Notes: a model not told the origin generated them from the sequence alone. DNA of 61,771 nt from Alphaproteobacteria bacterium (GCA_017647405.1 JAGCKR010000022.1:1-61771); one strand, 5' to 3'. Positions 43,489 to 52,537 are shown, counted from the first letter of the stretch. Made by a program: numbers and translations.

Positions 43489-43567
43489 TAGTCTACCTCA
43501 TAAAGGGTGGGTCTTGTCTCCTAAGTAGAGAGACCAAAATTATATTGCTTTTTGAAAGGATATAAAA

Positions 43568-44449
43568 ATGGCGCAAGCACATGCAAATGTATTATCTTTA
43601 TTGTACTCCAGTAATTCATTATCTTTATATTTGACGCAAGTAAATAAATTTCCAATGCTTGATGCAGATCAGGAATATATGTTAGCTAAGCGTTTTCAAG
43701 AAGATAATGATGTAGAAGCCGCACACCAATTAACAACATCTCATTTGCGATTAGCCGCAAAAGTTGCTTTATCATTTCGGCATTATGGTCTTTCTTTAGC
43801 TGATTTGATTTCTGAGGCAAATATTGGTTTGATGCAGGCAATTAAAAGATTTGATCCGGATAAAGGATTTCGATTGGCAACATACGCAATTTGGTGGATT
43901 AAAGCTTCTATTTCGGAGTTTATTTTAAAATCATGGTCTTTGGTTAAAATAGGGACAGTGGCTACACAAAAGCGCCTTTTTTATAATTTACATAAAATCA
44001 AATCTCGTTTAGGTCTTTATGATGACACAAGTTTAAATGATGAAACAGCTGAACAAATATCTAAAATGTTGGGTGTTTCAAAAAAAGATGTTATTGAAAT
44101 GGAACAGCGTTTAAGCGGCGATTCGTCATTGAATACAACGTTATCTGCTGATACGGGAACGGATCACCAAGAAATGCTTGTGGATAACTCTGTTTCAATT
44201 GAAGAGGATTTAGGGAATAAAGAAGATTTTGCTGTTAAGAAAAAATTATTGGGAAAAGCAATCGAAACACTTTCTGAACGAGAAAAAATCATCATTCAAA
44301 AGCGTTTTTTAACAGAAGAACCGGTTACATTGGAAGATTTGGGTATTGAATTTAATATTAGTAGAGAACGGATTCGTCAAATTGAAAACAAAGCATTTGA
44401 AAAAATTTCAAAATATGTGAAAACAGAGGCGTCTGGATTGGTAATTTAA
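43568..44449 (+). CDS. rpoH: Heat-shock sigma factor RpoH (sigma-32)
   Basis: A 293-aa sigma factor for heat-shock promoters. Region 2 contains ADLISEANIGLMQAIKRFDP and FRLATYAIWWIKASI. The RpoH box reads QKRLFYNLH. Region 4 is LSEREKIIIQKRFLTEEPVTLEDLGIE with the helix-turn-helix NISRERIRQIENKA. Its own promoter looks like the housekeeping type. Likely clients here include the dnaA-linked hsp20 gene (inference). Confidence 0.93.
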   Translation: MAQAHANVLSLLYSSNSLSLYLTQVNKFPMLDADQEYMLAKRFQEDNDVEAAHQLTTSHLRLAAKVALSFRHYGLSLADLISEANIGLMQAIKRFDPDKGFRLATYAIWWIKASISEFILKSWSLVKIGTVATQKRLFYNLHKIKSRLGLYDDTSLNDETAEQISKMLGVSKKDVIEMEQRLSGDSSLNTTLSADTGTDHQEMLVDNSVSIEEDLGNKEDFAVKKKLLGKAIETLSEREKIIIQKRFLTEEPVTLEDLGIEFNISRERIRQIENKAFEKISKYVKTEASGLVI

Positions 44450-44478
44450 AAAAAACGGGATTTATTTCCCGTTTTTTT
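44448..44478 (+). terminator. Terminator after rpoH (bidirectional)
   Basis: ACGGGA pairs with TCCCGT within A- and T-tracts that extend the stem and give a U-run on either strand. It can also end the convergent Mla operon. Confidence 0.8.
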
Positions 44479-44502
44479 ATAATGAAAAATAGTTTGATAA
44501 GA

Positions 44503-45072
44503 TTATTTTATTAATGTTTTAACAACTTCTTGAGCTAGTTCATCAATATTGTAACTTTGTCCTTCAACATAAGAGGCATAATCTTTGCTTGTATGTGATT
44601 CAAAAATAGATTTTTTCCTTGCGATAATTTTATCGTTTTTATCTTTTAATGTCCACCAAACAGAAAGAGTTGCCCATGAGTTTTGTTCTCCGATAAAAGA
44701 ATCAACTTCGATGAGTAGGGTATAATCAAATTTACCTTCGGTATTATAATCATTTGGTTTTATAAAGGCATTTGGTAAATATGTACTTAAATCAGCAATA
44801 AGGGTTTGTCTGATCATATTTGGCAGTGGTTCACCCCATCTGTTAAATTCCGAAATAATAACTTCTGGACTGTTTTCTTTTTTTAATACAATTTGAGGTT
44901 TATCAACTAATGCCGGAACTTTTATTTTTTCAATTAAAATGGCTGTTTTTTTATTTGATAAAGATTTTTGCGCCATTTGTTCAAACAAATAAAAGGTTGA
45001 ATCGGGGCTTCGTCCTGTAAAACAGGCATTTAAGAAAACAGATAACATACATATAAAAACAAATTTTTTCAT
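44503..45072 (-). CDS. Transport-associated lipoprotein (PqiC/DUF330-like)
   Basis: A 189-aa lipoprotein: signal with lipobox LNAC (Cys near residue 17), then SPDSTFYLFEQMAQ, and IEKIKVPALVDKPQIVLKK, which fits the ABC-type auxiliary component family next to MCE systems. It directly follows the mlaD gene with no gap and probably completes a lipid-transport machine at the outer membrane. Confidence 0.8.
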   Translation of the reverse strand: MKKFVFICMLSVFLNACFTGRSPDSTFYLFEQMAQKSLSNKKTAILIEKIKVPALVDKPQIVLKKENSPEVIISEFNRWGEPLPNMIRQTLIADLSTYLPNAFIKPNDYNTEGKFDYTLLIEVDSFIGEQNSWATLSVWWTLKDKNDKIIARKKSIFESHTSKDYASYVEGQSYNIDELAQEVVKTLIK

Positions 45073-45888
45073 TTATTTAGCCTTTCCCTTTAAAACAGCT
45101 TCCGGATGTTGTTCTAAATAATCTGTTAAATTTTTCATAGATTTTGCTGCTGCACTAATATCAGATAATGTATTATTTATATTTTTCAATGTCTTATCTG
45201 AATTTATAATAACTTGTTTACTGGCAGGAGTCATTTGATCTATTTTTTGTGTTACATGAGTCATTGCCGTTAAAAGTTCATTGATTTTTGGTAATATAGT
45301 TGGCAAATTTTCCTCTAAGGAAAATAAAATTCTGTTTGCTCTATCAATGATTTCTTTAAGAGGCAATTTCTGAATACCTTTTGAAAGTTCTTTAATTGTT
45401 GAAAGGGTTGTTGGAATTTCCAAAACACCGGTATGATTTTTTCTTTTAAGTGTAATAGGTGTATCGGGTAAAAAAACCAGTTCAATCATTAATTGACCAG
45501 TCAAATAACTTTGAGTTGCAAGTTTAGCTCTTAATCCATTATTAATTAAGCGCTGTAATTTTTCACGTTTTTGTGTTGCTGTAACAAAAGAAGAATCATT
45601 TATATCTTTTAGTTTTTGAAATTTAACATAAACAGGGATACTAAATTCCATGGGATTAGTACCGGTGATTAATTCAATACTGGCAACTTTTCCTACTTCC
45701 ACCCCTTCTAAAACGACGGGGGATCCGATATTTAGACCTTTGACCGATTCTTGGAAATACATAACAACAAGATCATTTTGGGATGAATAAAATTTATACC
45801 ACACAAAATTTCCGATAATGCCAAAAAGGCATAAAAATCCGATAAGGACGAAGAGACCGACTGCTTTTGTATTAGGTTTTTTGGACAT
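45073..45888 (-). CDS. mlaD: MCE-domain lipid-binding protein (MlaD family)
   Basis: A 271-aa protein anchored by one N-terminal membrane helix (about residues 8-31). Next comes an MCE domain (about 38-115, SVKGLNIGSPVVLEGVEVGKVASIEL) and a helical C-terminus with amphipathic repeats that may form a tunnel needle. It overlaps the ATPase gene by 17 nt. It should form a ring that passes phospholipids between membranes. Confidence 0.88.
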   Translation of the reverse strand: MSKKPNTKAVGLFVLIGFLCLFGIIGNFVWYKFYSSQNDLVVMYFQESVKGLNIGSPVVLEGVEVGKVASIELITGTNPMEFSIPVYVKFQKLKDINDSSFVTATQKREKLQRLINNGLRAKLATQSYLTGQLMIELVFLPDTPITLKRKNHTGVLEIPTTLSTIKELSKGIQKLPLKEIIDRANRILFSLEENLPTILPKINELLTAMTHVTQKIDQMTPASKQVIINSDKTLKNINNTLSDISAAAKSMKNLTDYLEQHPEAVLKGKAK

Positions 45889-46651
45889 GTTCAGTTTTTC
45901 CTCTTGTTAAAAAATTATAAACAGTTTCATTTGGTGGATTTTTGAGTAATTCTTTTGGATTTCCTTGAGCAATAATTTGTTTTGTTTCGGCATCCAAAAA
46001 GATGGAGTTATTTCCAATTGCAAAAATAGAGCTAAGTTCATGCGTTACAACAATCATTGTTGTGCCCAAACTTTGATTGATGTTTAAAATTAAATCATCT
46101 AATAATTTTGAACTAACGGGATCTAATCCGGCAGAAGGTTCGTCAAAATAGACGATATGCGGATCAAGAGCTAATGCTCTGGCAAGGCCTGCTCTTTTTT
46201 TCATTCCCCCACTAATTTCTGAAGGATAAAAATTTTCAAATCCGGTAAGGCCAACGAGTGCTAATTTTAATGATACAATGTCTTTAATTGTTTCCTTGGA
46301 ATAAGAAGTATATTGAGTTAATGGGAGGGCAATATTTTCTGCCAATGTCATTGAACTGAATAAGGCGCCACTTTGATAAAGTATTCCAACCTTCTTCATC
46401 ATTTCTTTTTGAGTTATTTCATCTGCCTTTGTGAAATTAATTCCATCGATATAAACATTTCCTTTGAGAGGAGGTATAAGTCCGGTTAATACTTTTAATA
46501 AAGAACTTTTACCACAACCGCTTCCACCCATAACAATAAAAACATCCCCTTTATTGACAGAAAAATTCATATTTTTTTGTAAAATAAAATTTCCATATCC
46601 CATTGTTAAATTATGAACGGAAAGTTTTTCGTTTTGAGTTGTTATTTTCAT
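45872..46651 (-). CDS. mlaF: Lipid-transport ABC ATPase (MlaF family)
   Basis: A 259-aa ATP-binding subunit. Walker A is GGSGCGKSSLLKVLTG, the signature is ISGGMKKRAGLARALALDP and Walker B is IVYFDEPSAGLDP, followed by the H-loop VTHELSS. The AGLDPVSS form is typical of MlaF. One base separates it from the permease gene. Confidence 0.92.
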   Translation of the reverse strand: MKITTQNEKLSVHNLTMGYGNFILQKNMNFSVNKGDVFIVMGGSGCGKSSLLKVLTGLIPPLKGNVYIDGINFTKADEITQKEMMKKVGILYQSGALFSSMTLAENIALPLTQYTSYSKETIKDIVSLKLALVGLTGFENFYPSEISGGMKKRAGLARALALDPHIVYFDEPSAGLDPVSSKLLDDLILNINQSLGTTMIVVTHELSSIFAIGNNSIFLDAETKQIIAQGNPKELLKNPPNETVYNFLTRGKTEHVQKT

Positions 46652-46652
46652 A

Positions 46653-47807
46653 TTAAATCCCCATAACGGAAAATGCCCAAGTGATTAAGCCTGTTAAAAC
46701 AATCATCCAAACAATTGAAGAAACAACGGCTTTTGTTGTGGCTAATCCAACACTATCCGCATTTTTTCCGGAATTAATCCCATAATAACACCCACAAATG
46801 GCAATGATGAAACCAAAAATGAATCCATGAAAAATACCAACAAGAAAATTTGTTAATCCAAACGCATCTATAGCATATTTAAAATATTCACTAGAAGGAA
46901 TGTTCAGAAGCGCAATTCCAACAAATGCGCCTCCTAAAATCCCCATGAAATCAGCTAACATCACCAGAATTGGCATCGTGATGATAAGGGATAAAATGCG
47001 GGGCAAGACTAAAAAGTCAATAACAGAAATTCCCATTGTTTTTAAAGCATCTAATTCTTCATTTACTTGCATTGTTCCAATGCTGGCAGCATAAGAAGCC
47101 CCCGTTCTGCCAGACATGATAATACCGGCCATAATTGCCCCCATAATCCTAATCATTCCAATAGTTACCAGGCTTGCAACATATATTTCTGCTCCAAAAA
47201 GTTTCAATTGTATAGATCCTACAAATGCTAGAATAAGTCCCACCATAAAACTGATTAATGAAACAATCAACAATGCTTTTGGGCCACACTCATTCATCAC
47301 TGAGATAAAATCAACAAATCTAACAACAGCTTTTTTCTTAAATAATCGTCCAAAAGAGAAGAGTGTTTCTTGAATAAAAGACATTCCCTTTTTTATGGTT
47401 TGAAAAATAAAAATGCTTTTTTCACCAATATCCTCTAAAAAAGAAACTTTGTTTTCGGTTGGTTGAACGGGTTTTCTATCAACTGTTAAAGCCAGTTGTA
47501 ACAGTTTTGTTAATTCATCAGGAATGTTTTCGTATTTAATAATAATGTTTTTTGATTGGCAAAATTTAATTATTCGATACAAAAAAGAGGTTAAGGTTGT
47601 ATCCCATGATGTTAACTTATCTGCCTGAATGATTAATGACTTTAAGTTGTTGTTTAACAATATATTTAAAAGGTTATTTTTAAATACAGCATCTTCAAAA
47701 TGAATGAAATCTCCTGTTAAAGTTAATAAAACATCCCTTTCTTTTTGCGTTTTATATTCTATAAAAAATTTTTTATTATTTACTTGATTCTTCATAAAAT
47801 AAAACAT
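46653..47807 (-). CDS. mlaE: MlaE-family permease with N-terminal STAS domain
   Basis: A 384-aa MCE-system permease. Residues about 1-115 form a STAS-like (MlaB-type) domain, and about 140-384 form the MlaE domain with several membrane helices (VRFVDFISVMNECGPKAL, IIMSGRTGASYAASIGTMQVNEELDALKTM). STAS and permease are thus fused, as in some other proteobacteria. An ATG 4 codons downstream (47793-47795) is an alternative start. The gene overlaps the upstream repeat-protein gene by 32 nt. Confidence 0.9.
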   Translation of the reverse strand: MFYFMKNQVNNKKFFIEYKTQKERDVLLTLTGDFIHFEDAVFKNNLLNILLNNNLKSLIIQADKLTSWDTTLTSFLYRIIKFCQSKNIIIKYENIPDELTKLLQLALTVDRKPVQPTENKVSFLEDIGEKSIFIFQTIKKGMSFIQETLFSFGRLFKKKAVVRFVDFISVMNECGPKALLIVSLISFMVGLILAFVGSIQLKLFGAEIYVASLVTIGMIRIMGAIMAGIIMSGRTGASYAASIGTMQVNEELDALKTMGISVIDFLVLPRILSLIITMPILVMLADFMGILGGAFVGIALLNIPSSEYFKYAIDAFGLTNFLVGIFHGFIFGFIIAICGCYYGINSGKNADSVGLATTKAVVSSIVWMIVLTGLITWAFSVMGI

Positions 47808-48900
47808 CTTTCAGCATTCGTATTTTTGCAATTTCTTTCTCAGATAATTGCTTTTTTTCACCTTGTTGATATGAAAATCCATTTTCAATAATTCCGTTAG
47901 AAAAAATAAGTTCAGTTATTATTTGACCTGTATTTGAATAACTTTTAGCAATCCCATGAAATTTGTTATCTTTAAAACTTACTTCTTTAGCTAAGTTGCC
48001 ATTTTCAGTATATACTTTGGCGATGCCTTGTTTTTGATTGTCAATATATGGAATTTCACTGTGGATTTTTCCGTTTTTAAAATATTCTTTTAAAACACCA
48101 TTTATTTTTCCATGTTCATAATTCATTTCAATGAGTAAGGTACCGTTTTTATCAAAAGCTTTTGCGCTACCATGTTTAATCCCATTTTGATATGTATATG
48201 TGGCAATTTTATTGCCATCTAGATCATATTCAGCAGCAATACCGTTTATTTTCCCATTGACATATGGAAATTCAGCTTGCAAGCCTTTGGTGTCATAAAA
48301 CATCTTTAAAGTGCCGTTAATGGTGTTGTTGACATAGGGGGCTTCTGTTTTTAGTGCTCCAGATTTTGAATAGGTTAAGCTGATACCTTCTAGTTTGTCA
48401 TTTTTATATGAATAAAGTTCTTTTAATTGACCGGTTTCATAATAAATTTTTTCAGTTCCATTTCTGAGCCCGTCTTGATAAAGTGTTTCTTGTTTTAAGA
48501 TACCGGACGGATAATATTCTTTTGCGGTACCTGTTAATAAATCATTTAAATAATGTTCCTCGTATTTTAACACACCAGTATCATAATATTCTTTTAATTC
48601 TCCCTCTGTCATGTCATTATGTCGGGTGTATTCAACCATTAAAGTTCCATTTTGAAAATATTGTCTGAAAATACCGTCAATTCTGTTGTCCTTATAAGGA
48701 ATTTCAAGGCGTAAAGTTCCGTTTTCATAATAATAACGGGAGATGCCGTTTTTTTTGCCATTCAGGTATGAGATTTCAGATTGGAGATGGCCGTTTCTGA
48801 AAAAAGTTTTTTTTGTTTTTGCCGTATCTTGTAAAAAATAAAAAACAGTCAATCCGATACCAACAGTTAAAAATAAAATAATAACAAGTTTTTTTAACAT
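47776..48900 (-). CDS. MORN/YwqK-like repeat protein with membrane anchor
   Basis: A 374-aa protein made of about thirteen repeats of roughly 23 residues with the pattern YYxNGxLxxExxYxNxxxxGxxKxY, the MORN_2 / YwqK family. One N-terminal membrane helix (about residues 3-20) suggests periplasmic exposure. The ATG at 48898-48900 has GAGG 6 nt upstream and is preferred over an earlier ATG. The gene overlaps mlaE by 32 nt and so is part of the lipid-transport operon. The function is not known. Confidence 0.8.
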   Translation of the reverse strand: MLKKLVIILFLTVGIGLTVFYFLQDTAKTKKTFFRNGHLQSEISYLNGKKNGISRYYYENGTLRLEIPYKDNRIDGIFRQYFQNGTLMVEYTRHNDMTEGELKEYYDTGVLKYEEHYLNDLLTGTAKEYYPSGILKQETLYQDGLRNGTEKIYYETGQLKELYSYKNDKLEGISLTYSKSGALKTEAPYVNNTINGTLKMFYDTKGLQAEFPYVNGKINGIAAEYDLDGNKIATYTYQNGIKHGSAKAFDKNGTLLIEMNYEHGKINGVLKEYFKNGKIHSEIPYIDNQKQGIAKVYTENGNLAKEVSFKDNKFHGIAKSYSNTGQIITELIFSNGIIENGFSYQQGEKKQLSEKEIAKIRMLKDVLFYEESSK

Positions 48901-49064
48901 TTTAAACCTCAATAATAAATATATGATTAAGTATAAGATTGTTATCAAATTTGTCAACAAAATATCATGTTTTTTACATCAAAATAACGGGCTATTCTTG
49001 ATTTTAATTTTTATTCTTGTTAAAATAAAAAAACAGCTTAAACGATAGATAAGGGGCTTGAGTT

Positions 49065-49670
49065 ATGAAAAAAAAGATTGCAGGAATTTATTTGGTTTGG
49101 TTGTTACTTGCTGTGACTGGTATTTTTTTGTTGTTACTTGTTGTGACTGGTATTTTATGGATGCAATTCACAGATAAAAAGGAACAACAAATGGGTTCAG
49201 TTGAGCAATTGGAAAGCACAAAAAAATTGCATCTGCGAATTTTAACAGGGATGGTTTATCGGCATTTAATCGGATATAAAATGGTTTGCAAGGAAGAAGG
49301 GGTTGATCTTCAAAAATATCCGGATTATTTTGCTTCAAAATATCATGAAGAGATTCAAAAAATTGATACTGTTTGGCAAAAAGATGGAACAAACCTACAA
49401 GAAGTTTTAGTTCATTTTGATCCTAAATTATTTTCAAAAATTTCAATAGATATAAAAAAAGAGTTGATTGATATTGAACGAATAGCTGCTAAATATATTT
49501 TATCTCATCAGCAAAATGTATCTGTAGAGGAAGTGAAATGGACAAAAGAACATGAATCAAAATTAAATTTAAAAGATGCTTGTTTTTTATTGGATGAAGA
49601 AGCTCCTCTCTTCTTAAATAATTCAGCTTTTGATAAAGAGTTTAATGATCGAATCAAAGATTTAAAATAA
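49065..49670 (+). CDS. Unknown membrane-anchored protein with duplicated helix segment
   Basis: A 201-aa protein I do not recognise. The N-terminal membrane helix (about residues 6-33) contains two near-identical decapeptides (LLLAVTGIFL and LLLVVTGILW), produced by a 30-bp tandem duplication. The rest is a soluble helical domain rich in Lys and Glu, with cysteines near residues 75 and 182. It lies alone between the MORN gene and dnaA. Confidence 0.65.
   Translation: MKKKIAGIYLVWLLLAVTGIFLLLLVVTGILWMQFTDKKEQQMGSVEQLESTKKLHLRILTGMVYRHLIGYKMVCKEEGVDLQKYPDYFASKYHEEIQKIDTVWQKDGTNLQEVLVHFDPKLFSKISIDIKKELIDIERIAAKYILSHQQNVSVEEVKWTKEHESKLNLKDACFLLDEEAPLFLNNSAFDKEFNDRIKDLK
49101..49160 (+). repeat. 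30-bp tandem duplication in a coding region
   Basis: Two adjacent 30-bp copies, 49101-49130 and 49131-49160, identical at 27 of 30 positions, in frame in the gene at 49065. Each adds ten residues to the membrane helix. Confidence 0.9.
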
Positions 49671-49928
49671 AGTTAAAGATGGGCGATTCGGTTGCTTTTA
49701 TTTAAGATTCGCATCGATTCTGAAGTTTTTGTTGATAATCCTTGTTTTTGAGAGGAAAAAAAGAAAAAAAGTATACAAAATAAAGGGTTAAAACACAATA
49801 TATTGAGTTGTGATAACAATATATTGCGTCAAGAAATTTATTTATAAAAATAAACAAAAAGTTAATTGCTATTTGAAAATATTTTTTTAAGATAGGAATT
49901 AATAAATCACATAATCAAGGAAACTAAA
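49671..49928 (+). promoter_or_regulatory. dnaA upstream control region
   Basis: A 258-bp region before dnaA. It holds three GANTC sites at 49685, 49706 and 49716, and two copies of the palindrome CAATATATTG (49796-49805 and 49817-49826) whose centres are 21 bp apart, two helical turns. Both copies sit in ACAATATATTGnGT. No single -35/-10 pair stands out. Confidence 0.5.
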
Positions 49929-51455
49929 ATGGCTGAACAAGGTTCACAGACACTTACCCATGAATGGCAAAAGGTTTGTTCCTATCTTGAAAAAGAGCAG
50001 GGGAACAAGCTTGCGCTTCGCCTTTTGAAACGCGTTGCCGTTAAGGGGATGGAGGCCAATGAAGTTTGTTTAAGTGTTCCTACAACATGTATTCATGAAT
50101 TTATTAAGCAAAATTATGCAGATCAATTATTAAGTTTATGGAAACAGGAAAATCCTTCTGTCGAAAAACTTAAATTTAAATTAGCTAGTCAGTTGAATAC
50201 GCCGTTTCAAGCTCCACAACAACAAGAAATGTTGCCTCTTGAAGTAAAGGAAGATGAAAAAACGTTTTTTAAAGAAGAACCACAACAACCGATTTCAAAA
50301 CCGATTTCTTCTAAGCCTTTTTTAAAAACTTTAACTGAGCTTCAAAAAAGTAAACCGATTATTGTTGAACAACAAACCGCTAAGCCAATTGTGAGTGAAT
50401 TGCAATTATCAATAGATGGTGAAACGGTTCCATGTATTTTAAATCCGGTGAATACGTTTGAAACCTTTGTTGTGGGAAAATCAAATGAGTTTGCATATGC
50501 GGCGGCTAGAAAGGTGGCTGAGGACGATTCTGTTTCTTTTAATCCTCTTTATATTCATGCGCCGGCCGGTCTTGGAAAAACGCATTTAATGCATGCTACC
50601 GCCTGGCGGATTAAAGAACTTTATCCTGAAAAAACGGTTCTTTATTTGTCCTCTGAGCAATTTTTCCAACATTTTGTTAAAGCATTGCGTTATAACAACA
50701 CCGAATCGTTTCATAATTTGTTTAGAAACGTTGATGTGTTAATGGTGGATGACATCCAATTTATTTTTGGGAAAAAAGCAACTCAAGAGGAGTTTTTTCA
50801 CACCTTTAATGCGCTTGTTTCAAAAGGTAAAAAAGTTATTTTATCTTCGGATACGAATCCGCTTGATTTGCAGATTGATGACCGTTTAAAAACAAGAATT
50901 GCGCAAGGGTTGGTTGTGAATATTCAACCAACATCATTTGAGTTGCGTTTAGGTATTTTAAATGAAAAAATCAAAACAATTAAAACAAGTGTTCCGTCTG
51001 ATGTATTGGAGTTTTTATCCCAGAATATAACGGCAAGCGTTCGTGAGTTAGAAGGTGCTTTAAAGCGGGTTGTTGCACGCGCCGAATTAATTGGAACGCC
51101 AATCAATGTTGAAACAACCAGAGAAATTTTACGGGATATTTTGCAAATTTATGAAAAGCAAATTACTATTGCAGATATTTTAGAAGTAACAGCCGATTAT
51201 TATGGCTTAAAAATAAGTGATTTAAAATCCGTTCGAAGAGAGCGTCGAATTGCTCGCCCGCGTCAAATGGCAATGTATTTATCAAAACTGTTAACTTCAT
51301 TATCATTACCGGATATTGGGATGCATTTTGAACGTGACCATACAACAATTTTACATGCGATTCGAACAATTGAGGATTTGGTTGCGAAAGATGAGCAACT
51401 GCAAGATGATTTGGAACGATTACGTGTTCATTTAAAAGAGGGGAATAATGTCTAA
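49929..51455 (+). CDS. dnaA: Chromosomal replication initiator DnaA
   Basis: A 508-aa AAA+ initiator. Domain I (residues 1-90) is followed by a Gln/Pro/Lys-rich linker. Domain III has Walker A APAGLGKTHLMHATA, Walker B VLMVDDIQFIFGKK and sensor motifs. Domain IV ends with RRERRIARPRQMAMYL and FERDHTTILHAI, the DnaA-box binding helices. It is about 29 kb from the candidate oriC. Its stop overlaps an hsp20 start by 8 nt. Confidence 0.97.
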   Translation: MAEQGSQTLTHEWQKVCSYLEKEQGNKLALRLLKRVAVKGMEANEVCLSVPTTCIHEFIKQNYADQLLSLWKQENPSVEKLKFKLASQLNTPFQAPQQQEMLPLEVKEDEKTFFKEEPQQPISKPISSKPFLKTLTELQKSKPIIVEQQTAKPIVSELQLSIDGETVPCILNPVNTFETFVVGKSNEFAYAAARKVAEDDSVSFNPLYIHAPAGLGKTHLMHATAWRIKELYPEKTVLYLSSEQFFQHFVKALRYNNTESFHNLFRNVDVLMVDDIQFIFGKKATQEEFFHTFNALVSKGKKVILSSDTNPLDLQIDDRLKTRIAQGLVVNIQPTSFELRLGILNEKIKTIKTSVPSDVLEFLSQNITASVRELEGALKRVVARAELIGTPINVETTREILRDILQIYEKQITIADILEVTADYYGLKISDLKSVRRERRIARPRQMAMYLSKLLTSLSLPDIGMHFERDHTTILHAIRTIEDLVAKDEQLQDDLERLRVHLKEGNNV

Positions 51456-51906
51456 CATCAATTCTTTCAATAATCCGTTTTTGTTGGGATTTGAAGAATT
51501 TGAAAATATGTTACTCCAAATCTCAAAAGGCGCAGAAAATTTTCCTCCATATAATATTGAACAGTTAGATGATGAACATTTAAGATTATCATTGGCGGTT
51601 GCAGGGTATAAAGAAGAGGATTTGGAAGTCAGTTTAGAGGAAAAGCAGCTGACGATTAAAGGGCGTCAAACGAATGATCCCAATCGGCATTTTCTTCATA
51701 AAGGAATTTCTTCACGTTCATTTATTAAAGCATTTGTTTTAGCAGACGGTTTGGAAATTAAAGGCGCCAGTCTTGAAAACGGTTTGCTTAATATTGATTT
51801 AAAGAAAAAGATATTGCAAAAAAAGATTCAAAAAATAACGATTAAAACTCAAAAATCAGGCTGTGATTGTTTGGTTTTACCAACAAAAGGAGAGATAGAT
51901 GAGTAA
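51448..51906 (+). CDS. Small heat-shock protein Hsp20/IbpA family
   Basis: A 152-aa alpha-crystallin chaperone. The core is LRLSLAVAGYKEEDLEVSLEE, ending with the conserved A-x-x-x-G-x-L pattern in ASLENGLLNIDL. It has a C-terminal tail with two cysteines. It begins inside dnaA (8-nt overlap) and overlaps the DUF1150 gene by 8 nt, so all three are probably one transcript. Confidence 0.92.
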   Translation: MSNINSFNNPFLLGFEEFENMLLQISKGAENFPPYNIEQLDDEHLRLSLAVAGYKEEDLEVSLEEKQLTIKGRQTNDPNRHFLHKGISSRSFIKAFVLADGLEIKGASLENGLLNIDLKKKILQKKIQKITIKTQKSGCDCLVLPTKGEIDE

Positions 51907-52123
51907 AAAAATTAAAATCGGTCTTAATGAAGAAACATCGGCATTAATTAATCCGTTACAACTTAATTTAGACACGGCATATATCAAACAAGAATCATTA
52001 AACAATGATTTAGTTTGGTCTATTTATAATGAGCAAGGTGAAAAATTAGGATATGCATCTTCAAGAGAAGTAGCCTTTGCTGTTGTGATGCAAAATGAAT
52101 TTATTGGATTAAGTGTGCATTAA
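51899..52123 (+). CDS. DUF1150-family protein
   Basis: A 74-aa protein with the DUF1150 layout: VWSIYNEQGEKLGYASSREVAFAVV and a C-terminal LSVH. This family is found next to small heat-shock genes in alphaproteobacteria. Its function is unknown. It ends the dnaA-hsp20 transcript. Confidence 0.82.
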   Translation: MSKKIKIGLNEETSALINPLQLNLDTAYIKQESLNNDLVWSIYNEQGEKLGYASSREVAFAVVMQNEFIGLSVH

Positions 52124-52136
52124 TTTATTTTATTAC

Positions 52137-52165
52137 TTGAAAAAGTTTTTGAAGATTCCTATACT
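52137..52165 (+). promoter_or_regulatory. Promoter of the cold-shock gene
   Basis: TTGAAA (52137-52142) and TATACT (52160-52165) with a 17-bp spacer. A start near 52172 gives a leader of about 115 nt, long enough for the structured leaders known for cold-shock genes. Confidence 0.65.
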
Positions 52166-52288
52166 GTTTAAGTCATCAAAAGTCTTAATACGGGGGCAGA
52201 TAAAAAAGCATCGATCTTTCAACGGTTAAGGTGAAAAAAATAGGAAAAAGATGATGTTACTTAAATTTTATTAATGGAGTTTAAAAAA

Positions 52289-52492
52289 ATGCAAACAGGT
52301 AAAGTAAAATGGTTTAACTATAAAAAGGGGTATGGTTTTATCACACCGGACGAAGGGGAAAAAGATGTGTTTGTTCACATTACCGCTTTACATGCCTCCC
52401 ACTTACGCGTATTGGAAGACAATCAACCTATTTCATATGATTTGAAAGAAGAAAATGGCAAAATCTGCGCCACGAATCTTGTTTTAGGTTAA
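52289..52492 (+). CDS. Cold-shock domain protein (CspA family)
   Basis: A 67-aa single cold-shock domain. RNP1 is KGYGFITP and RNP2 is VFVHI. GKVKWFN begins the fold, with Tyr replacing the more usual Ala/Pro residues after it. I start it at the ATG at 52289, which has GGAG 9 nt upstream; an earlier ATG at 52274 would overlap that site. Confidence 0.93.
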   Translation: MQTGKVKWFNYKKGYGFITPDEGEKDVFVHITALHASHLRVLEDNQPISYDLKEENGKICATNLVLG

Positions 52493-52506
52493 GGATAGAT
52501 ATCAAG

Positions 52507-52537
52507 AAAAAACGCCGAAAAAAATCGGCGTTTTTTT
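52507..52537 (+). terminator. Terminator of the cold-shock gene
   Basis: AAAAAACGCCGA pairs with TCGGCGTTTTTT, 6-nt loop, T-run. Confidence 0.92.
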
